NCBI RefSeq assembly: GCF_002260525.1
Contig: NZ_MRYI01000001.1
Location: forward strand, 558,001-622,000
Direction of reading: 5' to 3'
From: Hahella sp. CCB-MM4
GTDB taxonomy: Bacteria > Pseudomonadota > Gammaproteobacteria > Pseudomonadales > Oleiphilaceae
Length of the DNA stretch: 64,000 bases
This document shows, one piece after another, positions 27,102 through 37,525 of the stretch. The notes under the pieces were generated by a model, which did no database searches, had not been told where the DNA came from, and saw nothing but the letters and a program-made list of their open reading frames with translations. The position numbers were made by a program, and so were the translations under genes. Positions within the stretch are counted from its first letter, which is position 1, and every line of letters begins with the position of its first letter.

Positions 27102-28649
27102 CTAAACCTTCACCTTGGACAGCTTGAGATTAAGCAGCGACAGGGACCCCACCAACAGGAAGATGACGGTCGCGATGGCTGCTGCCAGACCAAAATTCTG
27201 GCCGGAGTCCTGGAACGCAATGCGATAGGTATAGCTGACTAACAGATCAGTAGTACCGGCCGGTGTCGTGGCTCCAATAATGTCGGGAGCTCCGCCGGTG
27301 AGCAGGGCAATCAGAACAAAATTATTGAAATTGAAGGCGAAGCTGGCAATCAGAAGCGGCACCAGTGGACGGATAATTTGCGGCAATGTGATTTTGAACA
27401 GGTTGTCCAAAGGCGTTGCCCCATCCATCGCTGATGCTTCGTATAAATCCCGTGGAATTGCCTGTAACAATCCCATGCAAAGTAACATCATGTAGGGATA
27501 GCCCAACCAGGTATTCACAATCACGATCATGGAGCGGGCCAGCCCCGCATCACTGAACCAATCCGGACGGATACCGAACAACCCTTCCAGTACCAGATTG
27601 ATCTCACCAAAGTTCTGGTTAAACAGACCTTTAAATACCAGTATCGATATGAATGCCGGTACAGCATAAGGCAGGATCAACATCATCCGGTAAAAACCCT
27701 TACCTCCGATCTGATCCCACTGCAGGATATTTGCCAGCAATAAGCCAAGCGCGAGAGTAAACACTACCGTGAGCAATGCGAAAGCGATCGTCCAGACAAA
27801 GATCTGCAGGAATGGCTCGCGGATACTCTCATCCGTGATCACCCTCAAATAGTTATCCCAGCCAATGGTCACCGTCCAGCCAGGGGAAAGGGTTGCACCA
27901 TCAGCATTTTGATAAAATCCAATTTCGTCATTAGGGTAATAAGCCACTTTATTGCGCTGGTCATACAGACTACCGTCCGCTTCCAGAGTAAAAGCCGCAC
28001 TCATCGCCGCAAAATTTCTGAGGCCTGCCAGGCGCAGACTCTTTCCGTCGGCAGTGACCAGTTCCAACTGACGCAGATCATTCTTTAGCTTCACGATGTC
28101 CTTAAGCCCCAGCGGAGCAACATCAGGAGCTGATTCAGCCGGCTGCAGTGTCAGATCAATCTCTTCATCAGCCGTCACGCTAAAGGATGGGGTCTCAACC
28201 AATTCTCCGGAGGGAGATTCCAGTTGTAAAACATACTGGTCGCCCTGTGGATAAACCTTAAAGTTATAACGTTCATCACCTGTCTGGTATTGCTGAGACA
28301 GCAAGTGTTCCTGCACCCGTTCAAAGCTGAGCAGGTTACTGGCACTGTAGTTGGTGAAGCCGATACCGATGGTATAAATCAGTGGAAATATGACAAACAC
28401 CACCATACCCGCGATAGAGGGATAGATGTATCGGTGAGCGTATGCCTTGTTAGAGCTGAAAATGTACAACGCAGACCCGATGACAACCAGAAACAGCACG
28501 GCAAAGGCGAATTGATCCTGTGCGTACAACACCACAGTCAGATAGAGTGCCAGGAGGAATGTCGCGCCAAGTGCGGCCCACTTAAAGATACTGGTATTCA
28601 TAATTCGCTTGCGTTCAGCAACTGATGTCGAAAGGGCGTGGCTGTGCAT
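27102..28649 (-). CDS. malF: Maltose/maltodextrin ABC transporter permease MalF
   Basis: A 515-residue inner-membrane permease, nearly the same length as E. coli MalF (514). Three N-terminal helices precede a large periplasmic P2-type loop (about 100-270), then five more helices. The EAA loop reads YEASAMDGATPLDNLF near 400-415. The start at 28649 gives an N-terminus comparable to E. coli MalF. It lies downstream of a hairpin in the malE-malF gap. Confidence 0.95.
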   Translation of the reverse strand: MHSHALSTSVAERKRIMNTSIFKWAALGATFLLALYLTVVLYAQDQFAFAVLFLVVIGSALYIFSSNKAYAHRYIYPSIAGMVVFVIFPLIYTIGIGFTNYSASNLLSFERVQEHLLSQQYQTGDERYNFKVYPQGDQYVLQLESPSGELVETPSFSVTADEEIDLTLQPAESAPDVAPLGLKDIVKLKNDLRQLELVTADGKSLRLAGLRNFAAMSAAFTLEADGSLYDQRNKVAYYPNDEIGFYQNADGATLSPGWTVTIGWDNYLRVITDESIREPFLQIFVWTIAFALLTVVFTLALGLLLANILQWDQIGGKGFYRMMLILPYAVPAFISILVFKGLFNQNFGEINLVLEGLFGIRPDWFSDAGLARSMIVIVNTWLGYPYMMLLCMGLLQAIPRDLYEASAMDGATPLDNLFKITLPQIIRPLVPLLIASFAFNFNNFVLIALLTGGAPDIIGATTPAGTTDLLVSYTYRIAFQDSGQNFGLAAAIATVIFLLVGSLSLLNLKLSKVKV

Positions 28650-28695
28650 GGAAAAGCCCCGTGTAATGAATTAATGATAGTTTAAACAGGCAGTC

Positions 28696-28719
28696 GACAG
28701 GGAGCCGTAGCTCCCTGTC
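28696..28719 (-). ncRNA. mRNA stem-loop between malE and malF
   Basis: A perfect 10-bp stem (GACAGGGAGC with its complement) with a 4-base loop begins 12 bases after the malE stop codon. No U-tract follows, so it is more likely an mRNA-stabilising or processing element than a terminator. E. coli has REP elements in the same gap that keep malE mRNA more abundant than malF. Confidence 0.7.
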
Positions 28720-28731
28720 ATAACGTATGGA

Positions 28732-29925
28732 TTAACGTGTAATACGTTTTGCTGCCATATCCAGTGCAGCATCCACAGATTGACGGCCGGAGGTGATGTT
28801 TTGCAGTGCCGGCCCCATCGAAGACCAGAATGCACCCATTTCAGGGATATTCGGCATGGGTTCACCCAGCTCTGCGTTTTTGAAGGTGGCAGCGATGTTG
28901 GGATCAGAAGACAGCTCAGACATGAACTGCTTATTGGCAACGGCACCAAGTGGCACGTCATCATTGATCATTTTCAGACCTTTAAGGGAGGTCATGTAGT
29001 TTTCAATAAACTCAATGGCAAGTTCCTTGTTAGGGCTGGCCGAGTTAATTGTGGCAGCGGTTACACCGATAAAAGGCTTGCCTGGCGCACCCTTGATGCT
29101 CGGGATAGTGGCCACGCCAAAGTTGATGCCGCTCTTTTTCAAGTTACCCCAGGCCCAAGGCCCGTTGATGACCATAGCCACTTCGCCTTTGTTGAACTTG
29201 GAGTCCATTACGCCGTAATCAGCACCTTTGGGCATTACCCCTTTGTCGATCAGGTCTTTGATCATGTTGGCAGCAGCTTTGGCACCATCGTTATTAACAC
29301 CAGTATCCTTGATGTCATACCCTGCATCAGTTTTCTTGAAAGGGTATCCGCCATTTGAGGCAAATAACGGCCAGGAGAAGTAAGTGTTGTTGTAATCCCA
29401 CAAAATGGCTTTCTTGCCGTCAGCACTCAGCTTCTTGTCCAGTGCTTCCATTTCTTCAAAGGTCTTGGGGGGTTCTGGCACCAGATCTTTGTTGTAGATC
29501 AGTCCCACGGCTTCAATTGCCAGGGGATAACCGTACACTTGGCCGTTCCAGGTAACCGCATCCCAGGTAAAATCAACGATTTCGTCTTTGGATTTTTTGG
29601 AGGGATTGATTGGCGTGATTAAACCGGATTTGGCCCATTCACCAAAACGGTCATGTGCCCAGATAAAAATATCCGGTCCATTACCGGTAGCTGCAGCCTG
29701 CTGAAATTTGTCAGTCACGCTGTCAGGATGAGCGACGGTCACTGCAATTCCCGTCTCCTTTTCAAACCAGTTGCCCACTTCCTGTAGACCATTGTAGCCT
29801 TTGTCACCGTTGATCCAGACAACCAGCTTTCCTTCCTCAATATCTGCGTGAGCAGCTGAGATCATCCCCGCAGAGACGACCATTGAGGCGGCAACAGTGC
29901 CGACCAGCTTTTTCCAAGCTTTCAT
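28732..29925 (-). CDS. malE: Maltose/maltodextrin-binding protein MalE
   Basis: A 397-residue periplasmic binding protein that delivers maltodextrins to MalFGK2. A signal peptide ends at AHA near 26; the mature protein begins with [18 protein letters not shown], the classic MalE start. The ATG at 29925 has GAGG eight bases upstream and gives a normal signal peptide, so a 13-codon upstream reading is rejected. Aromatic binding residues appear spread through the two lobes. First gene of malEFG. Confidence 0.95.
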   Translation of the reverse strand: MKAWKKLVGTVAASMVVSAGMISAAHADIEEGKLVVWINGDKGYNGLQEVGNWFEKETGIAVTVAHPDSVTDKFQQAAATGNGPDIFIWAHDRFGEWAKSGLITPINPSKKSKDEIVDFTWDAVTWNGQVYGYPLAIEAVGLIYNKDLVPEPPKTFEEMEALDKKLSADGKKAILWDYNNTYFSWPLFASNGGYPFKKTDAGYDIKDTGVNNDGAKAAANMIKDLIDKGVMPKGADYGVMDSKFNKGEVAMVINGPWAWGNLKKSGINFGVATIPSIKGAPGKPFIGVTAATINSASPNKELAIEFIENYMTSLKGLKMINDDVPLGAVANKQFMSELSSDPNIAATFKNAELGEPMPNIPEMGAFWSSMGPALQNITSGRQSVDAALDMAAKRITR

Positions 29926-30083
29926 GCTTCTTACCTCGCTATGAGTTATTTTTGTTGTCCACAAGCTGGCGTTCTACCACTGCCATCTACGATATCAATG
30001 CATTGGGGCATTCAGCACAGATGGTATCGAACACCAGGGGCTATACTGTGTATGCCGATACTCCTAGATTAAGGCACCACCTG

Positions 30084-30137
30084 CATCATCCCTGTTTTTA
30101 ATCCCCAAGGCGTATTGGGGGGGAGTAGTACTCCCCC
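30084..30137. promoter_or_regulatory. malE control region: MalT-box-like site and 19-bp palindrome
   Basis: GGGATGATG on the minus strand (30084-30092) matches the MalT core at 8 of 9 positions, about 160 bp upstream of the malE ATG. GGGGGAGTA and TACTCCCCC (30119-30137) form a perfect inverted repeat around one base, and each arm contains GGGGAGTA, one change from the box. A further GGATGGG reads on the minus strand just beyond. I see no gene in 29926-30281. Confidence 0.45.
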
Positions 30138-30281
30138 AGACAGTTCCCATCCGGGGCTTAGCTGATGGGTACTATCGCATAAGCGGCGCAGCTAATATGA
30201 CAAAGTGTTCATCCCTCTCACAAAAAATTGAACTAGAATAGTTTTTGCCCCGAGAAATGATGCAGGTACAGGAGTTTCCTC

Positions 30282-30671
30282 ATGCTACTTACAGATAAAA
30301 CCCCTGCCAGACTGGCGCAGGTATCACTGTTCTTCTCCATAGCCAACTTTGTTTTCGATGGAATTAATGGGCATTCGCTGCTGCTGTTTGCCGTTTTTAC
30401 CCTCTCGGTATATACCACCACGCGAATTTTCATTCTGTTCAATCAGATTCAGCAGACTGCCGCCGTCGACTTTGGCGAGCTGAAAAATTATTTGCTGGTC
30501 GCCGCAGTTCTGTTTATCGGTATTGCCACCTTTGCCTATTCTTACCTGTTTGGCGTGTTTTATCTCTTTATAACCGGAGTTTACTTTATCTCCCCCTATG
30601 ATCGGGACTGGCTCGCCGGCCGTTCCAAAATCGTGGTTTTTGAAAATAAAGTTGAATACCGGGAAGTCTGA
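30282..30671 (+). CDS. Small integral membrane protein of unknown function
   Basis: A 129-residue protein with three or four hydrophobic helices (about 10-30, 32-54, 68-105) and a charged C-terminal tail. AGGAG lies upstream of the ATG, and the hydrophobic pattern and codon use support a real gene. I do not recognise the family. It stands alone between malE and a racemase gene. Confidence 0.65.
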   Translation: MLLTDKTPARLAQVSLFFSIANFVFDGINGHSLLLFAVFTLSVYTTTRIFILFNQIQQTAAVDFGELKNYLLVAAVLFIGIATFAYSYLFGVFYLFITGVYFISPYDRDWLAGRSKIVVFENKVEYREV

Positions 30672-30688
30672 AGAAACGACAATCATTC

Positions 30689-30715
30689 GGGCGGTTATTC
30701 ACCGCCCTCTTTACT
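30689..30715 (+). terminator. Hairpin after the small membrane protein gene
   Basis: GGGCGGT and ACCGCCC form a 7-bp stem with a 5-base loop, followed by a pyrimidine-rich stretch TCTTTACTTCC. It starts 17 bases after the stop codon. The U-tract is interrupted. Confidence 0.5.
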
Positions 30716-30872
30716 TCCACTCCCCCTACACCAACCATCGTAAAACCGGGATTTTCAAGCTATACCGATTATCCCCTATGTACCCGCGAGCAAACCCTGA
30801 GGCAACCTGAAAGCAGCTGCCAAATCCCCTATAGCAAACAATGACTAAAACAAATAATAAAAGGAGTATTTA

Positions 30873-31577
30873 ATGAAAACGCTGGGCGTTATTGGAGGCA
30901 TGAGCTGGGAATCAACAGTTTCCTATTATCAAAAACTCAATCAGGGCGTCAGAAATCAGATGGGGGGCCTACACTCAGCCTCACTTTTGCTTAGCAGTTA
31001 TGATTTTGCTGACATCGAACAACTTCAGGTCGCACAGAACTGGAAGGCATTGGGCGAAAGGTTGGCAGATACAGCACGGACACTTGAACAGGCCGGCGCC
31101 GAAGGTGTGTTAATCGCCACCAATACCATGCACAAGGTCGCAGATGAAGTGGAATCAGCCATCAAAATCCCCCTGCTTCATATCGCCGATGCCACCGCGC
31201 GCCGTCTTCAGAATCAGGGCATTAAGAGAGTTGCCTTGCTGGGCACGATTTTCACCATGCAGATGGATTTTTATAAAGAGAGGTTGCGGCAGAAGGCAGA
31301 GGTGGATGTACTGGTTCCCTCTCAGGATCAACAACTTGAGGTCAATCGGATCATTTACGAGGAACTGTGCCAGGGAAAAACGCTTGCGGAATCACAGAGC
31401 TTTTACAGAAAGGTGATTGAGGAATTAGGCGAACAGGGCGCGGAAGGTGTCATTCTGGGTTGCACGGAAATTGGCCTATTGATTCAACCCGAGCACACCC
31501 ATCTGCCGCTTTTTGATACGACAGAAATCCATTGTAAGGATGCCGTCACCTGGATGCTGGCCACATCCTGTATATAG
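30873..31577 (+). CDS. Aspartate/glutamate racemase family protein (YgeA-like)
   Basis: A 234-residue enzyme interconverting L and D forms of aspartate and/or glutamate. The N-terminus reads MKTLGVIGGMSWEST. The first catalytic position is Thr83 in IATNTMHK and the second is Cys197 in ILGCTEIG, the Thr/Cys pair described for E. coli YgeA in place of the usual two Cys. AAGGAG precedes the ATG. It is monocistronic, with a hairpin after it. D-amino acid production for wall remodelling or catabolism is possible. Confidence 0.9.
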   Translation: MKTLGVIGGMSWESTVSYYQKLNQGVRNQMGGLHSASLLLSSYDFADIEQLQVAQNWKALGERLADTARTLEQAGAEGVLIATNTMHKVADEVESAIKIPLLHIADATARRLQNQGIKRVALLGTIFTMQMDFYKERLRQKAEVDVLVPSQDQQLEVNRIIYEELCQGKTLAESQSFYRKVIEELGEQGAEGVILGCTEIGLLIQPEHTHLPLFDTTEIHCKDAVTWMLATSCI

Positions 31578-31611
31578 ACGGTGCAAACTCTCAGCTTGCA
31601 CCGTCCGTTTC
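31577..31611 (+). terminator. Terminator after the racemase gene
   Basis: A 10-bp stem (GACGGTGCAA with its complement) and 9-base loop begin at the stop codon, followed by CGTTT. It lies between convergent genes and may serve both. Confidence 0.6.
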
Positions 31612-31629
31612 TATCTACACTTCTGATAA

Positions 31630-32610
31630 CTAAACTTCAGAGTTGGCCAGAGCTTCTGCCGCCCCCAACAGGCCGGTGTAGGCTTCCATCACAACAAAGA
31701 CCGGAATGGATTCCAGATATCCCCGCATCCGCCCCTTATTCTCGAAAGCTTCCCGGAAGCCACTGCTTTTAAAGAAATCGGTAAACCGAGGGATAATTCC
31801 CCCACAGACATAAACTCCACCCAAGGCACCAATCGTTAAAGCAGCATCCCCTGCCACCTGACCAAATATTTTGCAGAACATGGCAAGTGTCTGTTCAGCC
31901 AACTCATCTTCGCCTTTGAGCGCAGCGTCAGTAATCTCCGAGGGCTTATGGTATTTCGATTCCCGGGAGGTGACCTGAGCCAGACTTTGATATAAGTTCA
32001 CCAACCCATCACCACAGAGAATTCTCTCCACGGATACACGATCAAAACGCTCCATCAACACTTTGAGTACCGAAATTTCCAAATCGGTGGTTGGCGCAAA
32101 GCTGACATGCCCGCCTTCTGTAGACAAAGGCACCCAGTTCGCCCGGGTTTTAACCAGCCCTGAGACTCCCAGGCCCGTCCCCGGGCCAATGACTAATCGG
32201 GCCCGCGCAGACATCACCCTGTCATCTTCGGCTTCTAGCCCGCCGACCTGAATAAGCTGGTCTGCGGCGATATGCGGAACCCCAAGTGCCATGGCAGTAA
32301 AATCATTAATACACTTAAAAGAGGTCAACCCAAGCTTGCTTTGCACTTCCTTTTTAGAGAAGACCCAGTGATTGTTCGTCATCTTGACGATATCGTTGTG
32401 CACCGGACAGGCAAAGGCGATGCTGGCTTCCGATACGTCCGTAACCTGACAACGCTCCAGATAATCCAGCACGGCTCCATCGAGATTGTCATAGTCCGCA
32501 CAGGGCAATACTTCAATATGTTGCAGGTTGGTTGATCCAGGTTCTACCAAGGCAAAGCGGGCATTCGTCCCGCCGATATCACCAACCAAGGCAAATTCTT
32601 GCTTACTCAT
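31630..32610 (-). CDS. glk: Glucokinase
   Basis: A 326-residue ROK-independent bacterial glucokinase that phosphorylates intracellular glucose, here mostly from maltodextrin hydrolysis. Motifs are [13 protein letters not shown] near the N-terminus (ATP binding), [22 protein letters not shown] (sugar binding) and GGVYVCGGI. The ATG at 32610 lies inside the last 8 bases of edd (ATGAGTAA), so translation is coupled; a longer N-terminal reading runs antisense to nothing useful and within edd. It forms an operon with edd, as in Pseudomonas. Confidence 0.94.
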   Translation of the reverse strand: MSKQEFALVGDIGGTNARFALVEPGSTNLQHIEVLPCADYDNLDGAVLDYLERCQVTDVSEASIAFACPVHNDIVKMTNNHWVFSKKEVQSKLGLTSFKCINDFTAMALGVPHIAADQLIQVGGLEAEDDRVMSARARLVIGPGTGLGVSGLVKTRANWVPLSTEGGHVSFAPTTDLEISVLKVLMERFDRVSVERILCGDGLVNLYQSLAQVTSRESKYHKPSEITDAALKGEDELAEQTLAMFCKIFGQVAGDAALTIGALGGVYVCGGIIPRFTDFFKSSGFREAFENKGRMRGYLESIPVFVVMEAYTGLLGAAEALANSEV

Positions 32611-34426
32611 CGACACCGCTCCAGAATACAGATGCTCCCTGCTCGGGATTGCCTGCATTTTGCCGCATGGCACCGAATAACTCACGCCCGAAATTGACAT
32701 TGCGACTGGAAAGATCCACTTGCGCCAGAGGCCTCTGAGAAAGCTCGGCTTCCTCAACCAGTAGCTCAAGGGTTCCAGCCTTGGCATCCAAACGCACAAG
32801 GTCACCGTTCTGGATCTTCGCCAGAGCACCACCATTAGCGGCCTCAGGATATACATGGATGGCAGCAGGTACTTTGCCGGAAGCTCCGGACATACGCCCA
32901 TCTGTCACCAGCGCCACTTTAAAACCGCGGTCCTGCAGAACGCCAAGATAAGGGGTCAACTTATGCAATTCGGGCATGCCATTGGCCTTGGGCCCCTGAA
33001 ATCTGACGACAGCAATAAAGTCACGTTCCAGCTCGCCACGCTTGAAAGCGTCAGCCATTTCGTCCTGATCTTCAAATACCACTGCTGGCGCTTCCACGAC
33101 CCAATGTTCTTGGGCCACAGCCGACACCTTGATCACACCACGTCCAAGATTTCCTTGCAGTGCCTTCAATCCACCGTCTGGAGCAAAAGGTTCCGAAGCA
33201 GGACGTAAAACGGTGTCATCCTGGGACGATTCCACAGCAGGGCTCCAGACTACCTGATCATTCTCCAATGCCGGCACTTGGGCATACCGGTCAAGACCTT
33301 CACCCATCACCGTTTTCACATCGTTGTGCAGCAGGCCGGCTCCCAACAGCTCTCTAATAAGGAAGGGAGTACCACCCGCTTCATGGAATGCATTTACATC
33401 CGCTTGCCCGTTGGGGTAAATCCGAGTTAACGAAGGAACAACTGATGACAACTCATCAAAGTCATTCCAATCAATGATAATTCCGGCCGCCCGGGCAATT
33501 GCCACCCAATGCATAGTGTGGTTAGTGGAACCACCGGTACATAGAAGTGCCACAAGAGCGTTAACGATCGTTTTTTCATCAACGATCTGCCCTAAGCCCA
33601 GCTTTCCGCCATTCGGCGCTGAAAGACGAACGATTTGCTGGGCAGCCTCTGCTGTCAGAGCGTCGCGCAAAGGAGTATTGGGATGAACGAAGGCAGCACC
33701 GGGTAGATGCAGGCCCATCACTTCAACCAGCAACTGATTACTGTTAGCGGTCCCGTAAAAAGTACAGGTTCCCGGACTGTGGTAAGACTTGCTTTCCGAC
33801 TCCAGCAGCTCATCCTTACCAACTTTGCCCTCAGCATACAGTTGGCGGATACGTTGCTTCTCTTTATTAGGAATACCGGTAGGCATTGGACCAGCCGGAA
33901 CCAGAATTCCAGGAAGGTGACCAAAACTCAACGCTCCGATCAACATGCCTGGGACAATCTTGTCGCAGATACCCAATAACAGCATCGCATCAAACATGTT
34001 ATGACTCAGGGCAATGGCAGTTCCCATGGCGATGTTGTCGCGGGAAAACAAACTCAACTCCATACCCGGCTGCCCTTGGGTAACGCCATCGCACATAGCT
34101 GGCACACCGCCGGCAAATTGGGCTACAGAACCCATCTCACTCACCGCGCGACGGATAATATCCGGATAGGTGTCATAAGGCTGATGGGCGGAAAGCATAT
34201 CGTTGTAGGCAGATACAATAGCCACATTAGCCTTGTTCATCAGGCGCAAAACATCTTTTTCTGATTGACTGCAGGCTGCAAAACCATGTGCCAGATTACC
34301 GCAGGATAAAACTCCACGCTGGGGAGACTGACTTTTCAAGCTTTCAAGCCTGGCCAGATACGCTTCCCGGGTTGGCCGACTTCTTTCAATAATCCGTTGG
34401 GTAACACTCTGGACTGTTGCATGCAT
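32603..34426 (-). CDS. edd: 6-phosphogluconate dehydratase
   Basis: A 607-residue IlvD/Edd-family iron-sulfur dehydratase that converts 6-phosphogluconate to KDPG, the first committed Entner-Doudoroff step. Iron-sulfur ligating Cys residues lie in [10 protein letters not shown] and [11 protein letters not shown], and near [10 protein letters not shown]. The ATG at 34426 gives the normal [12 protein letters not shown] start; a TTG two codons earlier is unlikely. A HexR-like site lies 34 bp upstream. It diverges from gap. Confidence 0.95.
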   Translation of the reverse strand: MHATVQSVTQRIIERSRPTREAYLARLESLKSQSPQRGVLSCGNLAHGFAACSQSEKDVLRLMNKANVAIVSAYNDMLSAHQPYDTYPDIIRRAVSEMGSVAQFAGGVPAMCDGVTQGQPGMELSLFSRDNIAMGTAIALSHNMFDAMLLLGICDKIVPGMLIGALSFGHLPGILVPAGPMPTGIPNKEKQRIRQLYAEGKVGKDELLESESKSYHSPGTCTFYGTANSNQLLVEVMGLHLPGAAFVHPNTPLRDALTAEAAQQIVRLSAPNGGKLGLGQIVDEKTIVNALVALLCTGGSTNHTMHWVAIARAAGIIIDWNDFDELSSVVPSLTRIYPNGQADVNAFHEAGGTPFLIRELLGAGLLHNDVKTVMGEGLDRYAQVPALENDQVVWSPAVESSQDDTVLRPASEPFAPDGGLKALQGNLGRGVIKVSAVAQEHWVVEAPAVVFEDQDEMADAFKRGELERDFIAVVRFQGPKANGMPELHKLTPYLGVLQDRGFKVALVTDGRMSGASGKVPAAIHVYPEAANGGALAKIQNGDLVRLDAKAGTLELLVEEAELSQRPLAQVDLSSRNVNFGRELFGAMRQNAGNPEQGASVFWSGVDE

Positions 34427-34460
34427 GATCAATTCACTCGCTGATATTTTTGTTCATCGA

Positions 34461-34479
34461 TTCGTAAGTTTCTTACAAA
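34461..34479. promoter_or_regulatory. Candidate HexR operator upstream of edd-glk
   Basis: TTCGTAAGTTTCTTACAAA is a near-perfect palindrome (GTAAG-TTT-CTTAC with flanking TT/AA), close to the TGTAAT-type HexR box described in gammaproteobacteria. It lies just upstream of the edd start codon. Confidence 0.6.
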
Positions 34480-34662
34480 TACTTGTTAATGCTATCGATA
34501 AATCTGGCTGTCACTACTTTTGAGGCCGAAATAATGACTGCGATGCCTGATTTCGGCATTGAATTCTTGATTTCTGTCAGTTTCAGAAACCTATTTGTAG
34601 GTAATATTACAAGATATAAACAACATTTTCATGCTGAAGACCTATCAAATCAAAAATTATTT

Positions 34663-34678
34663 TGTTATATTTACTACA
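34663..34678. promoter_or_regulatory. Candidate HexR-like site upstream of gap
   Basis: TGTTATATTTACTACA is imperfectly palindromic and shares ACTACATCT followed by ACAATA with the sequence in front of hexR. It lies 45 bp before the gap ATG. Confidence 0.4.
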
Positions 34679-34722
34679 TCTCACAATAACAACAGCTCAA
34701 CTTTACCTCCAGGAGGTTCGTG

Positions 34723-35727
34723 ATGACGATTAAAGTAGCTATTAATGGTTTCGGTCGTATTGGTCGCAACGTACTTCGTGCCCTTTACGAAAACAACTAC
34801 CGCCAAGACATCCAGGTAGTTGCCATCAATGATCTCGGCGATTCAGCCATCAATGCACATCTTTTAAAGTATGACACAGTCCACGGCCGCTTCTCCGGCG
34901 AAGTTAGCCATGATGCCGAGTCAATGACTGTCAATGGTGATCGCATAGCTATCCTCGCTCAGCGCGACCCTAAACAACTTCCCTGGACAGCACTCAATGT
35001 TGATGTTGTTTACGAGTGCACCGGATTCTTCACCAGCAAAGAAACTGCTGGAGCCCATATAGAAGCCGGCGCCAAGAAAGTCATTATCTCAGCCCCAGGC
35101 AAAGATGTAGACGCTACCGTTGTTTTCGGTGTTAACGACAACATCCTGACTGCTGAACACCAAATCATCTCCAACGCTTCATGCACCACCAACTGCCTGG
35201 CTCCTGTCGCTCAGGCCGTGCAGAACTCCGTGGGTATTGAAAGCGGTCTGATGACCACCATTCACTCATACACCAACGACCAGAAACTGACTGACGTTTA
35301 TCATGAGGATCTGTATCGTGCGCGCTCTGCCACACAATCCATGATCCCGACCAAAACCGGTGCTGCTGCAGCAATCGGACTGGTTCTACCTGAATTGGAT
35401 GGCAAACTGGACGGCATGGCTGTTCGTGTACCTACGATCAATGTTTCCCTGGTGGACTTCAGCTTTGTAGCCAACAGAGACACCAGCAAAGAAGAAATTA
35501 ATCAAATTCTTCGTGAAGCTTCCCAGAATTCATCTATCCTCGGATATAACGATGAAAAACTGGTCTCTACTGACTTCAATCATTCAGCCTTTTCCAGCAT
35601 CTTCGATGCCAACCAGACCAAGGTAAAAGGTCGTCATGTCAAGGTAATGGCTTGGTATGACAACGAATGGGGATTCTCCAACCGGATGCTGGACAATACG
35701 CTGGCATTGATGAAGGTAGCCAAGTAA
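34723..35727 (+). CDS. gap: Type I glyceraldehyde-3-phosphate dehydrogenase
   Basis: A 334-residue phosphorylating GAPDH. The NAD-binding N-terminus is [11 protein letters not shown], the catalytic Cys154 lies in [12 protein letters not shown], and His181 follows. AGGAGG is six bases before the ATG; a GTG one codon upstream is less likely. It processes the glyceraldehyde-3-phosphate made by Eda. The edd-glk / gap divergence resembles Pseudomonas. GapB/Epd-like roles are less likely given the pyk neighbour. Confidence 0.95.
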   Translation: MTIKVAINGFGRIGRNVLRALYENNYRQDIQVVAINDLGDSAINAHLLKYDTVHGRFSGEVSHDAESMTVNGDRIAILAQRDPKQLPWTALNVDVVYECTGFFTSKETAGAHIEAGAKKVIISAPGKDVDATVVFGVNDNILTAEHQIISNASCTTNCLAPVAQAVQNSVGIESGLMTTIHSYTNDQKLTDVYHEDLYRARSATQSMIPTKTGAAAAIGLVLPELDGKLDGMAVRVPTINVSLVDFSFVANRDTSKEEINQILREASQNSSILGYNDEKLVSTDFNHSAFSSIFDANQTKVKGRHVKVMAWYDNEWGFSNRMLDNTLALMKVAK

Positions 35728-35810
35728 CTCAGACAACGCTGTCCGTTGAATTCTGAGAGTTTACCTGCGTTTTATACCGGTGAGAGACCCATTAGTAGAG
35801 GAAATATAAG

Positions 35811-37259
35811 ATGTTACGCCGCACCAAGATCGTCGCGACCCTAGGTCCTGCGACCAGCACCCCAGAATCCCTCGACGCCATCATTAAGGCTGGCGTTGAT
35901 GTGGTACGCTTGAACTTTTCTCACGGGGAGGCAGAAGATCATATCGCTCGCGCCGAGCTGGTGCGGGAACTTGCAAGAAAAAACAATCGGTTTGTAGCCA
36001 TTCTGGCAGACCTGCAAGGCCCCAAGCTTCGTATTTCCCGGTTTGTTGACGGTAAAATCAATCTGGCCAAAGGACAACGATTTGTCCTGGACGCCAAACT
36101 GGATAAAGACGCTGGAGATATTGACCGCGTCGGTATCGATTACGAACAACTGGTCAGCGACGTTAAACCTGGTGATATCCTATTGCTGGACGACGGCAGA
36201 CTGGAACTGGCGGTTGAAGACGTTATCGGTTATGAAATCGGCTGCCGGGTTTTGATCGGCGGCAAACTGTCGAATAACAAAGGCCTGAACCGTAAAGGCG
36301 GCGGTCTTTCGGCCAATGCTCTGACAGACAAGGACAAAAGAGACATTGTCACTGCTGCGAAACTGCGCGCAGATTATGTCGCTGTATCTTTCGCACGCTG
36401 CGCTGAGGATATGCACGAAGCCCGGCAACTACTGGCAGAAGCAGGCTCAAAAGCAGGCGTTATCGCTAAAATCGAACGTGCAGAGTTGGTGGATAATGAC
36501 GAAGCTCTCGATTCAGTCATATTGGCCTCTGATGCCGTGATGGTCGCTCGTGGTGACCTGGCAGTTGAGATTGGAGACGCTGAATTGGTGGGCGTGCAGA
36601 AGCACATCATCTCCCGTGCCCGTACTCTGAATCGCGTGGTGATTACAGCCACCCAGATGATGGAGTCAATGATTAACAGCCCCATGCCAACCCGCGCAGA
36701 GGTTTCCGACGTCGCCAATGCCGTGATGGATTATACCGATGCCGTCATGTTGTCGGCGGAATCCGCAGTTGGTGAATACCCCACTGAAGCTGTGGCAGCG
36801 ATGGCACGCATTTGTGTCGGCGCAGAAAAACACCCATCGACTCATGTGTCCAAACACCGAATCAATCAGGCGATGGCAAAAGTGGATGAGGCGATCGCCC
36901 TTTCCGCTATGTATGCCGCGAATCATTTGCAAGGCATTAAAGCCATCATCTGCATGACCGAAACCGGTGCAACACCGCTCCTGATGTCGAGAATAAAGTC
37001 ACCTCTGCCCATCTACGCCTTCTCTCGTCATCACGAGACCCAGCATAGGGTGACCTTATTCCGCGGCGTCCAAACTGTTGCCTTTAACTCTGATGAGCAT
37101 CCACATGCGGAAATCAATCAGTTGACGGTCAATGAGTTGGTAAAAATGGGAGTTGTCAGAGATGGCGACCTGGTCATTATGACCAAGGGTGACTACGTCA
37201 ACGCCCAGGGCGGCACCAATACGATGAAAATTGTACGGGTAGGCGACAAGATTCAATAA
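35811..37259 (+). CDS. pyk: Pyruvate kinase
   Basis: A 482-residue pyruvate kinase of the PykA type. Conserved segments are [13 protein letters not shown] at the N-terminus, the active-site region IAKIERAE with the catalytic Lys, and [12 protein letters not shown]. The C-terminal allosteric domain is complete. It starts 83 bp after gap, probably in the same operon, and converts phosphoenolpyruvate to pyruvate with ATP gain. Confidence 0.95.
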   Translation: MLRRTKIVATLGPATSTPESLDAIIKAGVDVVRLNFSHGEAEDHIARAELVRELARKNNRFVAILADLQGPKLRISRFVDGKINLAKGQRFVLDAKLDKDAGDIDRVGIDYEQLVSDVKPGDILLLDDGRLELAVEDVIGYEIGCRVLIGGKLSNNKGLNRKGGGLSANALTDKDKRDIVTAAKLRADYVAVSFARCAEDMHEARQLLAEAGSKAGVIAKIERAELVDNDEALDSVILASDAVMVARGDLAVEIGDAELVGVQKHIISRARTLNRVVITATQMMESMINSPMPTRAEVSDVANAVMDYTDAVMLSAESAVGEYPTEAVAAMARICVGAEKHPSTHVSKHRINQAMAKVDEAIALSAMYAANHLQGIKAIICMTETGATPLLMSRIKSPLPIYAFSRHHETQHRVTLFRGVQTVAFNSDEHPHAEINQLTVNELVKMGVVRDGDLVIMTKGDYVNAQGGTNTMKIVRVGDKIQ

Positions 37260-37281
37260 CCAGCTCGCAAGAATATTGATA

Positions 37282-37315
37282 CCTGCAGCCGGACAGGTTA
37301 CTCCGGCAGGCTTTT
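37282..37315 (+). terminator. Probable terminator after pyk
   Basis: GCCGGA/TCCGGC with an outer CCT/AGG extension forms a hairpin followed by CTTTTC. It starts about 23 bases past the stop. The U-tract is short. Confidence 0.45.
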
Positions 37316-37430
37316 CAAGTTCACACTCTCGCACTCGCAATCAGAGTGACTTCAGCAGGGTTCCGGAGTCCCATCCTACCCTGCTCTTTTTTTGCCTGCA
37401 GATTCTTGCAGGATAGCTTTCCAAAGGCAT

Positions 37431-37483
37431 AAAAAAAGGCCCAGATTGCAACGGGAGTACTTTGATCAACGCAACCTGAGCCT
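37431..37483 (-). terminator. Intrinsic terminator of the DUF4382 lipoprotein gene
   Basis: A 13-bp stem with 2 mismatches (37437-37449 with 37471-37483) is followed on the minus strand by seven T. It lies about 43 bases past the stop codon. The long loop is unusual. Confidence 0.65.
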
Positions 37484-37525
37484 AAATACGGCAATATTTT
37501 TGACAACGAAATGAAACGGACGGCT

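Noticed and set aside
37378-37415. T-run and CCTGCA/TGCAGG hairpin after pyk as a terminator
   Set aside because: The T-run precedes the hairpin on the plus strand, and on the minus strand an A-run follows, so the order is wrong for an intrinsic terminator.
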